Source of the DNA: Myxococcales bacterium
GTDB lineage: Bacteria; Myxococcota_A; Bradymonadia; UBA7976; UBA1532
Direction: 5' to 3'
NCBI GenBank assembly: GCA_020633435.1
Contig: JACKDP010000009.1
Coordinates: 186,001-250,000 of the forward strand
DNA: 64,000 nt
The notes beneath the pieces were generated by a model. It searched no databases and had not been told where the DNA came from. It saw only the letters and a list, made by a program, of their open reading frames with translations. How positions within the stretch are numbered: position 1 is the first letter of the stretch; each line of letters opens with the position of its first letter. Below are positions 12,584-21,329 of this stretch, piece after piece. The position numbers were made by a program, and so were the translations under genes.

Positions 12584-13513
12584 ATGTCCCTCGAGCTCGT
12601 CTACACCCTCGCCGCCCTGCTCCTGGTCACGGGCCTGCTGCTGCTGGGCCGCGTCGCGTGGTCGCGCCTCGCCGGCTTCGACGCCGAGGCCGAGCTGACC
12701 ACCGCCGACAACCCGGCCGTGGGCACCGCCCTCTTCGGCTACCTGGCCGGGCTGCTCGTCGTGCTCATCGCGCTGCTCACCACCGACGGCGCCACCAGCG
12801 ACGACCCCGTCGGCATGGCCTGGGATCTGGGCGAGGTCGCCTTGTACGGCGTCCTGGCCATCGCGCTGCTCAAGCTCTCGGGCGTCTTCAACGACCGCTT
12901 CATCCTGCACCGCTTCGAGAACAAGAAGGAGCTGGTCGGGGATCGCAACGCGGGCGTCGGGGCCGTCCTCTGCGGCAGCTACCTGGCGTCCGGCCTCATC
13001 CTGGCCGGGGCCTTCAGCGGCCGCGTCGACCTGTCGCTGCTGCCCGAGGGCGCCAGCCGCGCCGGCGTGATGGGTCAGGAGATCCTGATTGGTCTCGCAT
13101 ACTTCGCGTTCTGCCAGGTGGCGCTGGCCATCTTCGGCCTGCTCTACCAGGCGGTGCAGAAGGTCAACGTGCACAGCGCCATCGCCGATGACTACGAGCA
13201 GGATGGCGTGCGCCACGGCGGCAACTTCGCGGCCGGCCTCGCGTTCGGCGGCAACCTCGCGGCGCTGGGCCTCGTGATGTGGGGCGGCGCCCGCCACGAC
13301 TTCACGGGCTGGACGGACGCCGCCTTCACCCTCGGCCTCACCACGGGCGTCGGCCTGCTGCTCCTGCCCCTCTGGCGCATCTTCGTGGACCGCGTGATGC
13401 TCTCGCGCGCCGACCTCAACCACGAGATCTACTCGGACCGCAACGTCAACGCGGCGCTCCTGGAGACCATCTCGGTGCTGGGCCTCGCCGCGGTCATCGC
13501 CGTCCTCGCGTGA
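12584..13513 (+). CDS. DUF350-family polytopic membrane protein
   Basis: 309-residue inner-membrane protein with eight predicted transmembrane helices arranged as two similar four-helix halves. The halves join at the polar loop FNDRFILHRFENKKELVGDRNAGVGAV, the usual layout of duplicated DUF350 (YjfL-like) proteins. A matching loop near the C-terminus (HEIYSDRNVNAALLE) repeats the DRN signature. Function in the family is unknown. Association with PspA-type, glutathionylspermidine or spermidine-synthase genes suggests a membrane role linked to polyamines or envelope stress. The gene follows the previous one by 2 bp and overlaps the next by TGATG, so all four are probably cotranscribed. Confidence 0.85.
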   Translation: MSLELVYTLAALLLVTGLLLLGRVAWSRLAGFDAEAELTTADNPAVGTALFGYLAGLLVVLIALLTTDGATSDDPVGMAWDLGEVALYGVLAIALLKLSGVFNDRFILHRFENKKELVGDRNAGVGAVLCGSYLASGLILAGAFSGRVDLSLLPEGASRAGVMGQEILIGLAYFAFCQVALAIFGLLYQAVQKVNVHSAIADDYEQDGVRHGGNFAAGLAFGGNLAALGLVMWGGARHDFTGWTDAAFTLGLTTGVGLLLLPLWRIFVDRVMLSRADLNHEIYSDRNVNAALLETISVLGLAAVIAVLA

Positions 13514-15189
13514 TGCCGGGCCTCGGTCGCCGCCTGCTCCTCGGCCTCGTCGTCCTCTTCCTCGGCGGGTCGGGCCTCGTCTACGAGTACTGCCTCTCCA
13601 CGCTCGCCACCCACCTGCTCGGCAACTCCATCGAGCAGTTCAGCCTGATCATCGCGCTCATGCTCTTCGCCATGGGCCTCGCGGGGCTGGCCCAGCGCGG
13701 GGTGCGCGACCCGGCGAAGCTGGCGGCGCTCTTCATCTGGGTGGAGATCGGCCTGGCGGTCGTGGGCGGGGCCTCGGTCATCCTGCTCTACCTGGCCTTC
13801 GCGTCCCTGGAGAACTTCCGGCTCGTCCTCTATGGCCTCGCGATGCTCATCGGGTTCGGCATCGGCCTGGAGATCCCGCTGCTGCTGCGGCTCAACCAGC
13901 GCTACCGGGGCCAGCTCGCCGACAACCTGGGTGACGTCTTCTCCCTCGACTACCTGGGCGCCCTCGTCGGCGCCGTGGTCTGGGCCTTCCTGCTGCTGCC
14001 CGTGTTCGCCCTCGACCGCATCAGCCTCATCCTGGGGCTGACGAACATGGCCGTCGCGGCCCTGAGCTTCTGGCTCTTCCGCCGCGAGATCAGCGTGCGC
14101 GCCCACCGCGTCGCGCTGCTGGTTGCCCTGCCCCTGGCCACGGCGGGCCTGGGCCTGCTGGCCTGGGGTGGCCCGGCCATCGTCGTGCACACCCGGCAGT
14201 ACCTCTTCGCCCAGCCCGTCCGCCTGCACCAGCAGAGCCCCTACCAGGACATCGTGGTGACCGGCATGGGCGGGCGCTTCAGCCTGTACCTCAACGGCCG
14301 CCTGCAGTTCGACACCGAGGACGAGTTCATCTACCACGAGCTCCTCGTCCACCCCGCCCTGCAGGCCCTCGACCGCCCCCCCGTCGACGTCCTCGTCCTC
14401 GGCGGCGGCGACGGGCTGGCGGTGCGGGAGGTGCGCAAGTGGCCGTCCGTGCACCGGATCGTCCTCGTCGACCTGGATCCGGCCGTCACCGCCCTCGCCC
14501 GCACCTGGCCCCCCCTCGTGGCCCTCAACGAGGGCGCGCTGGTCGGCGACCACCTCACCATCCTGCCCACCGAAGGCGTGACGCCCGGGCCCGACGTCGT
14601 GGTGGACAAGGCCGCCGAGCGCCCCCGCCTCGCCCTCCAGCAGGCCCGCGAGCCCATCGCCCTCGTGAAGCTCGTCCACCTGGACGCCGACGCCTACCTG
14701 CGCGCCGCCGTCGGCCCCTACGACGCCATCATCGCCGACTTCCCCGATCCCGGATCGCCCGAGCTGGCCAAGCTCTTCAGCCTGGAGTTCTACGCCCGCC
14801 TCCGCTCCCGCCTGCGCCCGGGCGGGGTCTTCGTGGTCCAGGCCGGCAGCCCCTACGCCAACCGCCGCGCCTTCTGGTCCGTGGCCGACACCCTCGAGGC
14901 CGCGGGCTTCGCCGTGGCGTCCCTGCACGTCCACATCCCCACCTTCGGCGAGTGGGGCTGGCACCTGGCCCGCGTCGGCGCGGCCCCCGATCCCCGCGGC
15001 GATCCCCCCGTGCCCACCCGCTACCTCGACGCCGACGTCCTGCAGGCCGCCCGCGTCTTCCCCCGCACGATGCGCCGGCCGGCCGAGGTGGCCGTCTCGA
15101 CGCGGCTCGACCCGGCCGTCATGCGCCTGTACCTGGCGCGGGAGCCCCTCGACGGCCCCGCCCTCTTCCCCGGCCGCGCCTACCGGTAG
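13513..15189 (+). CDS. Membrane-bound spermidine-synthase-like aminopropyltransferase
   Basis: 558-residue protein with about seven N-terminal transmembrane helices (residues 5-225) fused to a spermidine-synthase fold. The cytosolic domain carries the SAM/dcSAM-binding glycine motif LVLGGGDGLAVREV (G297-G301), the acidic end of strand 2 (VLVDLDPAV) and a catalytic-loop-like IIADFPDPGSPELAKLF with D409 and D412. In soluble SpeE the equivalent DSTDP loop deprotonates the acceptor amine. No decarboxylase partner (SpeD) lies in the window. The acceptor may be putrescine or something membrane-proximal. The ATG overlaps the DUF350 stop (TGATG), and a GTG three bases earlier is also possible. Confidence 0.85.
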   Translation: MPGLGRRLLLGLVVLFLGGSGLVYEYCLSTLATHLLGNSIEQFSLIIALMLFAMGLAGLAQRGVRDPAKLAALFIWVEIGLAVVGGASVILLYLAFASLENFRLVLYGLAMLIGFGIGLEIPLLLRLNQRYRGQLADNLGDVFSLDYLGALVGAVVWAFLLLPVFALDRISLILGLTNMAVAALSFWLFRREISVRAHRVALLVALPLATAGLGLLAWGGPAIVVHTRQYLFAQPVRLHQQSPYQDIVVTGMGGRFSLYLNGRLQFDTEDEFIYHELLVHPALQALDRPPVDVLVLGGGDGLAVREVRKWPSVHRIVLVDLDPAVTALARTWPPLVALNEGALVGDHLTILPTEGVTPGPDVVVDKAAERPRLALQQAREPIALVKLVHLDADAYLRAAVGPYDAIIADFPDPGSPELAKLFSLEFYARLRSRLRPGGVFVVQAGSPYANRRAFWSVADTLEAAGFAVASLHVHIPTFGEWGWHLARVGAAPDPRGDPPVPTRYLDADVLQAARVFPRTMRRPAEVAVSTRLDPAVMRLYLAREPLDGPALFPGRAYR

Positions 15190-15206
15190 CCGCCAACGAG
15201 GAGCCC

Positions 15207-15746
15207 ATGCGCACCCACATCGCCCTCCTGCGCGGCATCAACGTCGGCGGCCACCGCAAGGTGCCCATGGCCGACCTGCGCAACCTCTCGACTTCCCTGG
15301 GGTTTCAGGACGTCCGCACCTACATCCAGTCGGGGAACCTGCTCTACCGCACGCCCCTGGACGAGGCCGCCGCCGCGGCCGCGCTGGCCGCCGGCATCGC
15401 GGCGCACTTCGGCTTCCCCGTCGACGTCGTCGTCCGCGACGCCGCCGGCTGGCCGGCCCTGCTGGCCGACAACCCCTTCCCCGCCCTGACGGCCGAGGCG
15501 CCGACGCGGGTGCACGCGGTGCTCACCCAGGCCCCCGCCCCCGCGGGCGCGGCCGAGCGCCTGCTGGCCGCCGCGCGGGCCGGGGAGTCCGTCGTCGTCA
15601 CGCCGCTGGCCGCCTGGCTGCACTACCCCGCCGGCGCGGGCACCACGAAGATCACCCCGGCGCTGCTGGACAAGGCGCTGGGCGGCCCCGCCACCGCCCG
15701 CGGCTGGCGCACGCTGGAGGCCCTGGCCGCCCTGGCGTCATCCTGA
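15207..15746 (+). CDS. DUF1697 family protein
   Basis: 179-residue cytosolic protein with the family's opening ALLRGINVGGHRKVPMADLR and the YIQSGNLLY strand, both diagnostic of DUF1697. Full length for the family. Function unknown. It starts 17 bp after the aminopropyltransferase gene with a GAGGAG upstream, so it may ride on the same transcript. A small GGGTC-GCT-GACCC hairpin (15763-15775) follows it. Confidence 0.88.
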   Translation: MRTHIALLRGINVGGHRKVPMADLRNLSTSLGFQDVRTYIQSGNLLYRTPLDEAAAAAALAAGIAAHFGFPVDVVVRDAAGWPALLADNPFPALTAEAPTRVHAVLTQAPAPAGAAERLLAAARAGESVVVTPLAAWLHYPAGAGTTKITPALLDKALGGPATARGWRTLEALAALASS

Positions 15747-15823
15747 GTCATCGCCTGACATCGGGTCGCTGACCCCGGGCCGGTAGCGTCGGTCGTGCAC
15801 CCAGCGCGACCGAGGAGGCCCCG

Positions 15824-17053
15824 ATGTCCACCGCCCTGACCACCACCGTCCACGACCCCCACGCCCTGACGGCGGCCCAGCGCGACGCCCTCTCGACGGA
15901 GCTCTTCGCCGTCCACGGCCACATCTTCGCCGGCGTCGACGAGGCCACGTTCCGCCGCTACGTCGTCGACTCGGACGCCGACCACACGCGCATCGCCGTC
16001 TACCGAACGCCCGCCGGCGAGGCCGTGGGCTACGCCGCCCTGCACGTCTTCCGCGAGCGGCTGGCTGGCCGGCCCTGCGCCGTCGTCCGCTGCGAGACGG
16101 GGCTGCGCCGGGCCTGGCGCGGCCAGTCGGTCGTGGCCCCCTTCGTGGCCCGCACCATCGTCGCGTGGCGGCTGCGCCACCCCGGGCTGCCCATGTACGG
16201 CTTCGCCTGCCCCGTGCACCCGGCGAGCTACCTGGCCGTGGTCCGGCAGACGCAGACGGCCTGGCCCCGCGTCGACCGGCCCACGCCGCCCGCCATCGAG
16301 GCGCTGATGCACGGCCTGGCGGACCGCTTCCACCTGCCGGCGGTGCCCGGCGCCGATCCCGGCGTCCGCGACGTAGGCTGGGTCTCGCGCAGCGCCCCCG
16401 CCGAGCTGGCCTGGTGGGCCAGCGCGCCCCAGCCCGAGGCCCGCTACTACACCGCCCGCAACCCCGGCTTCGCGGCGGGGCACGGGCTGCTCCTCCTGGT
16501 GCCGCTCGGCCTGGGCCACCTGCTGCGCATCGCCGGCCTCGTGGCGCAGCGCCGGGCCCGCCTCGCCCTCCTGGGGCTGCGCGCCCGCCTCGACCGCCGG
16601 GGCCCGGGGCGCCGCCTGCCCTCCACCGATCCCGGCCAGGTGCCCCTGCCCGCCACGCTCGCGCGCGCCGACGTCCAGGATCTGCTCGAGGCCAGCCGGC
16701 GGGTGGCCGTCGGGGCGGGCCAGTGGATCTGCCGCGAGGGCGAGGCCGGGGACGACGCCTTCGTCCTGCTGACGGGGACGGCCTGCGTCTACCGCGGCGA
16801 CGACGAGCACACCGTCGTGCACCAGCTCCGCGTCGGCGACCTGTTCGGCGAGATCGCGCCCCTGCAGGCGCGGCCCCGCTGCGCCAGCGTGCGGGCGGCC
16901 CGGCCCTGCGAGGTCCTGCGCATCCCGGGCGCGGCGCTGGCCGCCACCCTGCGCGCCCACCCCGAGGCGGCCCAGGCCATCGAGGCGACCATCACCCGCG
17001 TCCTGGCCGGGCAGACGCAACTGCCCGATTCGGCTACTCTTTCTCGAGGTTGA
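15824..17053 (+). CDS. GNAT-like domain fused to a cyclic-nucleotide-binding domain
   Basis: 409-residue two-domain protein. Residues about 40-170 look like an acetyltransferase fold (GYAALHVFRERL, RRAWRGQSVVAPFVARTIVAWRL). A hydrophobic stretch near 215-240 (GHGLLLLVPLGLGHLLRIAGLV) may be a membrane helix. Residues 285-395 are a CAP/PKA-type cNMP-binding domain: EGEAGDDAFVLLTG, then VGDLFGEIAPLQARPRCASVRA. The Glu and Arg that normally contact the cyclic nucleotide ribose and phosphate are kept. Mycobacterial Rv0998-type lysine acetyltransferases have the same domains in the opposite order. The start has GAGGAGG upstream; TAGCGT at 15784-15789 could be a -10. The 3' end overlaps the convergent gene by 20 bp. 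Acetyltransferase activity is unproven. Confidence 0.72.
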   Translation: MSTALTTTVHDPHALTAAQRDALSTELFAVHGHIFAGVDEATFRRYVVDSDADHTRIAVYRTPAGEAVGYAALHVFRERLAGRPCAVVRCETGLRRAWRGQSVVAPFVARTIVAWRLRHPGLPMYGFACPVHPASYLAVVRQTQTAWPRVDRPTPPAIEALMHGLADRFHLPAVPGADPGVRDVGWVSRSAPAELAWWASAPQPEARYYTARNPGFAAGHGLLLLVPLGLGHLLRIAGLVAQRRARLALLGLRARLDRRGPGRRLPSTDPGQVPLPATLARADVQDLLEASRRVAVGAGQWICREGEAGDDAFVLLTGTACVYRGDDEHTVVHQLRVGDLFGEIAPLQARPRCASVRAARPCEVLRIPGAALAATLRAHPEAAQAIEATITRVLAGQTQLPDSATLSRG

Positions 17054-19094
17054 GGCCCCCCGTGAACGCGTAGCTCACGAAGTCATCGAAGGCATACACG
17101 ATGATGCCGAAGGGCTGGTTGCCGGTGATGCGGTGCACCCCCTGCGCGAGGATGAGGTGGGCGAAGACGCGGGTCGTGCCCGGCACGGGGACGGCGCCGG
17201 CCAGGTCGACGGGCTGGCCATCCAGCTCCAGGCCGGCGGCCGGATCGAGCACCACGGTCACGAACGCCCGGGCGTAGGTGTCGGTGATCAGGAACGGGTA
17301 GTCAGCGCGGTACTGGCGGTCGGGCACCACCAGGAAGAGGGACGGATCGCCCGCGCGGCTCTGGTAGGGCGTGTCCCAGCCCGTCGAGTCCTGGCCGCTG
17401 AGCAGGCCGGCCACCATCACGGGGACGCTGGCCTCCAGGCCGAACGGGTGCAGCGTGCCCACCTCGCACCACTGGCCGGCGCCCAGCGTGAGCTCGGCCG
17501 GCCCCGTCAGGAACGCGGCGCAGTCGGCGCCCCCCACATACGCCGGCCCCGTCGGCTCGAGCTCGGCGTAGGGCCGGCTCAGCGCGATGACGGTGGCGTC
17601 GGTGTCGGCGACGATGCGCCAGTAGTTCACCTCCGTCGGCTCGCGCACGCCGCGGCGCCCCCGGGTGGCCAGCGGCGTCAGCACGAACCGTCGGCCCCAG
17701 GCGTCCGTGGGGAAGAGCTGCTCCTCCAGGTGGTCGCAGGCCCCGAGGGCCCCCGGCACCCGCGCGCACTGGTGGCTCGCGAAGACGGCCACCGGCTCTG
17801 AGCTCTCGACGAGGGCGCCGGACAGGTCGCGCTCCGTCACGGGGTACGGGCCGTTGCGCCCGTTCAGCGTCAGCACCTCATGGGGCTGCAGCGTCACCTG
17901 CACCACCCCCTCGGCGTCGGGGATGACGCGGCCGGTCGGATCCGAGGCGAGGCGCGTCGCCCCCGGGCGGATCGTCACCACCGTGTCGGAGGCCGTGGCC
18001 AGGATGGCCAGCCCGCCCATCTCGCCGCCGGTGGTGGGCGCCGTGAGCACCCGATGCCGCCGCCCGAGGGCCGTCGTGGGCAAGAGCAGGCTGGCGTCGG
18101 CCGAGAAGCTGTAGTTGCAGCACAGCGGGCTGAACTGATAGGCGACGACCGGCCGGTCCGTCAGCAGGTGCCAGGCCTCCTGCCGGATGTGAGAGGTCTG
18201 ATCGGGCAACCCCGTGTGTTCAATCAGGAAAGTGCCGATGCCCCCCGCCGGGATGGTCGCGCCGTCGGCCTGCGCGAGCCCGTTGAACGTCACCTGGCCG
18301 TCGGGCCGCTTGAGCTGGGAGCGCAGCCGGCGGGCCTCGTACCGGTCGGGCAGCTCGGGCTCGTCGGCCGGCGGCCGCACGTCGTAGATGGGGATGAGGT
18401 CGCCCACGTCGCCGTCGGGCCCCAGCAGGCGCACATGCACGTCGTTCTCGGGATCGGTGTTCATCACCACCAGCCCCAGCGGCGCCTCGCGCACCACGTC
18501 GCCGTCCAGCCCGGCGTACCGGAAGCTCTGCAGGTCGGTGATCCAGTAGTCGCAGCCCACGTAGCTGCGCGTCTGGACCGCGCCGGCGCAGGCCTCCGTC
18601 ACGCAGCCGCCCTGGATGCACACCTCGTCCAGCCGGCAGACGTCGCCCTCCGGCTCCAGGCGCCCGCGGCCGTCCTCGGTGGCGACGCAGCGGGCGGGCT
18701 GGTCGATGCCCAGGCAGGCCGCCTGGCCCACCGTGCACCCGGCCAGCGGATCCAGGCACTCCCCCTCCCGGCAGACCTGATCCCCCGGGCAGCGCTCGAC
18801 GCGGTAGGCCCCGCCTTCACAGACGAACACATCGGCGCCGGCCTCGACGCGGCAGCGCCGCTCCCCCTCCTCGCAGGATGGGGGCCGCGCGTCGCGGGGG
18901 GTGGCGTCAAGGGGGGCGGCGTCCACGGGGGGCGGCCCCTGATCCCAGGCGGGCTGGAAGGCGTCGGGGCCGGCGTCGGGCGGCGGCGGCGGCGCCAGAT
19001 CGACGAGGCGGCGGCCGGCGTCCATGGGGGCAGGCGCCACGGGGGCGTCATCGCACCCGGCCGCCAGCAGCGTCACGAAGAGAGCCCAGCGCAT
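17034..19094 (-). CDS. IgGFc-binding-like surface lipoprotein (paralogue B)
   Basis: 686-residue lipoprotein. The start at 19094 gives a clean signal (MRWALFVTLLAAGCDD) followed by an Asp/Pro/Ala-rich linker. A Cys-rich EGF-like region (about 65-170) precedes the IgGFc-binding-like beta-propeller domain. That domain has VVAYQFSPLCCNYSFSADAS, VFASHQC and ACDHLEEQLFPTDAWG, and closes with VSYAFTGGLNLEKE. It is a tandem paralogue of the gene 65 bp upstream, and the last about 60 bp are nearly identical in the two. Proteins of this type are common in predatory or social deltaproteobacteria and are presumed to be adhesive or matrix components; function here is inferred. An in-frame extension to 19151 lacks a signal peptide and was not chosen. 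Confidence 0.8.
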   Translation of the reverse strand: MRWALFVTLLAAGCDDAPVAPAPMDAGRRLVDLAPPPPPDAGPDAFQPAWDQGPPPVDAAPLDATPRDARPPSCEEGERRCRVEAGADVFVCEGGAYRVERCPGDQVCREGECLDPLAGCTVGQAACLGIDQPARCVATEDGRGRLEPEGDVCRLDEVCIQGGCVTEACAGAVQTRSYVGCDYWITDLQSFRYAGLDGDVVREAPLGLVVMNTDPENDVHVRLLGPDGDVGDLIPIYDVRPPADEPELPDRYEARRLRSQLKRPDGQVTFNGLAQADGATIPAGGIGTFLIEHTGLPDQTSHIRQEAWHLLTDRPVVAYQFSPLCCNYSFSADASLLLPTTALGRRHRVLTAPTTGGEMGGLAILATASDTVVTIRPGATRLASDPTGRVIPDAEGVVQVTLQPHEVLTLNGRNGPYPVTERDLSGALVESSEPVAVFASHQCARVPGALGACDHLEEQLFPTDAWGRRFVLTPLATRGRRGVREPTEVNYWRIVADTDATVIALSRPYAELEPTGPAYVGGADCAAFLTGPAELTLGAGQWCEVGTLHPFGLEASVPVMVAGLLSGQDSTGWDTPYQSRAGDPSLFLVVPDRQYRADYPFLITDTYARAFVTVVLDPAAGLELDGQPVDLAGAVPVPGTTRVFAHLILAQGVHRITGNQPFGIIVYAFDDFVSYAFTGGLNLEKE

Positions 19095-19159
19095 CGTCAC
19101 CCCCCGGCGGCGCGTGGCGTCAGGATACCCGCCCCGCGGGCCGCGTTGCACCCCGGGCG

Positions 19160-21307
19160 TCAGCGCTTCTCGAGGTTCAGCCCGCCGGTGAACGCGTAGC
19201 TCACGAAGTCATCGAAGGCGAAGACCAGGACGCCGAAGGGGGCGTCGCCGGTGACGCGGTGGGCGCCGTCGTCCAGGGGCACGTGCTTGAAGACGCGGTT
19301 CGTGCCCGGCACCCGGGTGGCGCCCTGCGCCAGGTTGACGGGCTCGTCGTCCAGCAGGATCTCCGTGTCGGCGTCGGCCACGATGGTCAGGTAGTCGTTG
19401 GCGTAGGTGCCCGGCGCCAGGAAGGCGTACTCGGCGCGGTACTGGCGATCGGGCGGCACCAGGAAGATGGCCGGATCGCCGGCCCGGGTGCCGAAGGGCT
19501 GGGCGATGCCCGTCGACCCCTGGCCGCTGATGATGCCCATGACCGTGAGGGGGCCGTCGGCCTGGATGCCCACGGGCTCGAAGGTGCCGAACTCGCAGTA
19601 GGTCGTGCCGCGCAGCACGATGGCGTCGCCCTGGAGCATGGTGCCGCAGTCGGGCACGCCGGTGGCGCCCGGGGGCAGGGGCCGCAGCTCGCGGAACGGC
19701 CGCGACAGCTCGATGCGGGTGCCCTCGGCGGTGGCGGCGATCTTCCAGTACACGGCCTCGGCGCTGCCCTCACGGCCGCGGCGGACGGGGGGCACCAGCA
19801 CGAAGTCCTCGCCCCAGGTGCTCACGGGGAAGAGCTGCTCCTCGACGTGGTCACAAGCCCCCAGCGTCTCGGGGTAGAAGGTGCACTGGTGGGTGGCGAA
19901 GACCGCCACGCGGGCCGACGCGCTGATGGTCGAGCCGGAGAGGTCGGGCTGGGGCGGCGAGAAGCCGGGGATGAACGGGTTGACCCGGCTCTGGATGAGG
20001 AGGACCTCCTGGGCGTCCAGGCGGGCCGTGGCCTGAGCGCCGTTGAGGCGCATGCGGCCGCTGCGCTCCGCCATCGCCCCGCCGCCGGGGGGGAGCTGCA
20101 CCGTCACGTCGGTGCCGTCCTCCACCGCGATGATGGCGATGCCCTGGGGGTTGCCCGGCTCGATGCCGATGGGATCGGTCGTCCAGCCCGGCGGGCCCAC
20201 GAAGCGGTACTCGGTGTCGAGGGCCGTCACCGGCACCAGCAGGCTGGCGTCGTTGCTGAAGGAGAAGTTGCAGCACAGCGGGCTGAACTGGTAGGCGGCG
20301 ACCGGGTTGTCCGTCTGCAGCCGGAACGCCAGGCGCCCCACCACCGAGTCGAGGCCGGCCCGGGTGATGCGCGGCAGCAGGAAGGTGGCGGTGCCGCCGG
20401 GCGGGATCTCCACGCCGTCGGCGCGCATGAGGTTCTGCTCGACGACGCGGCCGACGCCGTCGCGCACCTCGGACGTCACGGTCTGCGCCTGATAAAGCCC
20501 TTGGATTTCAGGGATCTCCGGCACCGGGATGCGCACGGAGGCCACCAGCGCCGCCACCTCGCCGCGGGGATCGCGGACGCTGACGCGCACCGGCCGGTCC
20601 TGGTCGGGGTTGGCCACCACGACCCCCGTCGGGGCGTCCGGCGTGGTGCCATCCAGCGCGAAGGCGCTGTTGGGCAGGTCGATGGCCACGTAGTCGCAGC
20701 CCAGGTAGCTGCGATCCCGGGCCGCCCGGGCGCAGCCCGCCGAGACGCACTCACCGGCCACGCAGATGGCGTCGTCGCCGCAGGGCGCCTGGGGCTGCCA
20801 CTGCCCCGCCGCCGGGTTGCAGACGGCCGGCTGGCCGCTGCCCAGGCAGATGCGCTCGCCGGCCACGCAGGCCGAGGGATCGGGCAAGCACTGGTCGTTG
20901 AAGCAGACGCCGTTCTCGGCGCACTCCTCGGCCCGCCAGGCGCCGCCGAAGCAGAACTCGATGGAGCCGCCGCCCTCCTCGGGGCAGCGGGCCTCGCCGG
21001 GCTGGCACTCCCCCGGGACGCCGCCCTCGCCCCCCTCGCCGCCCGCGCCGCCGGCGCCCCCGGCGCCGCCCTGCCCGCCCTGGCCGCCCTGGCCACCAGC
21101 GCCCCCGTGGCCCCCCACCCCGCCCTGGCCCCCCTGGCCGGGGGGATCGGCGTCGGCCACGGGGATGCCGCCCGCGCCGCCGCCGCCAGCGTCGCTCACG
21201 CCGCGCGGGCCGCCGTTGCCGATGACGACGACCGGTTCGCTGCCGCCCTCGTCATCACAGGCGAAGAGGCCCAGAGGCAGCAGCAGGGCCAGGGAGAGGT
21301 ACTTCAT
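19160..21307 (-). CDS. IgGFc-binding-like surface lipoprotein (paralogue A)
   Basis: 715-residue lipoprotein with signal MKYLSLALLLPLGLFACDD. A collagen-like glycine-rich linker of GGxGG repeats (about 35-95) contrasts with the Asp/Ala linker of its tandem partner. Cys-rich modules (CQPGEARC, CFNDQC, CVAGERIC, CGDDAICVAGEC) precede the conserved domain with AAYQFSPLCCNFSFSNDAS, ATHQCTFYPETLGACDHVEEQLFP and the terminal VSYAFTGGLNLEKR. It lies 22 bp downstream of the nucleotidase stop and is probably cotranscribed with it and with paralogue B. Likely exported to the cell surface. The domain name is a recalled family resemblance and ligand binding is unknown. Confidence 0.8.
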   Translation of the reverse strand: MKYLSLALLLPLGLFACDDEGGSEPVVVIGNGGPRGVSDAGGGGAGGIPVADADPPGQGGQGGVGGHGGAGGQGGQGGQGGAGGAGGAGGEGGEGGVPGECQPGEARCPEEGGGSIEFCFGGAWRAEECAENGVCFNDQCLPDPSACVAGERICLGSGQPAVCNPAAGQWQPQAPCGDDAICVAGECVSAGCARAARDRSYLGCDYVAIDLPNSAFALDGTTPDAPTGVVVANPDQDRPVRVSVRDPRGEVAALVASVRIPVPEIPEIQGLYQAQTVTSEVRDGVGRVVEQNLMRADGVEIPPGGTATFLLPRITRAGLDSVVGRLAFRLQTDNPVAAYQFSPLCCNFSFSNDASLLVPVTALDTEYRFVGPPGWTTDPIGIEPGNPQGIAIIAVEDGTDVTVQLPPGGGAMAERSGRMRLNGAQATARLDAQEVLLIQSRVNPFIPGFSPPQPDLSGSTISASARVAVFATHQCTFYPETLGACDHVEEQLFPVSTWGEDFVLVPPVRRGREGSAEAVYWKIAATAEGTRIELSRPFRELRPLPPGATGVPDCGTMLQGDAIVLRGTTYCEFGTFEPVGIQADGPLTVMGIISGQGSTGIAQPFGTRAGDPAIFLVPPDRQYRAEYAFLAPGTYANDYLTIVADADTEILLDDEPVNLAQGATRVPGTNRVFKHVPLDDGAHRVTGDAPFGVLVFAFDDFVSYAFTGGLNLEKR

Positions 21308-21329
21308 CGAGCTTCCATCCGCGTGAGAG

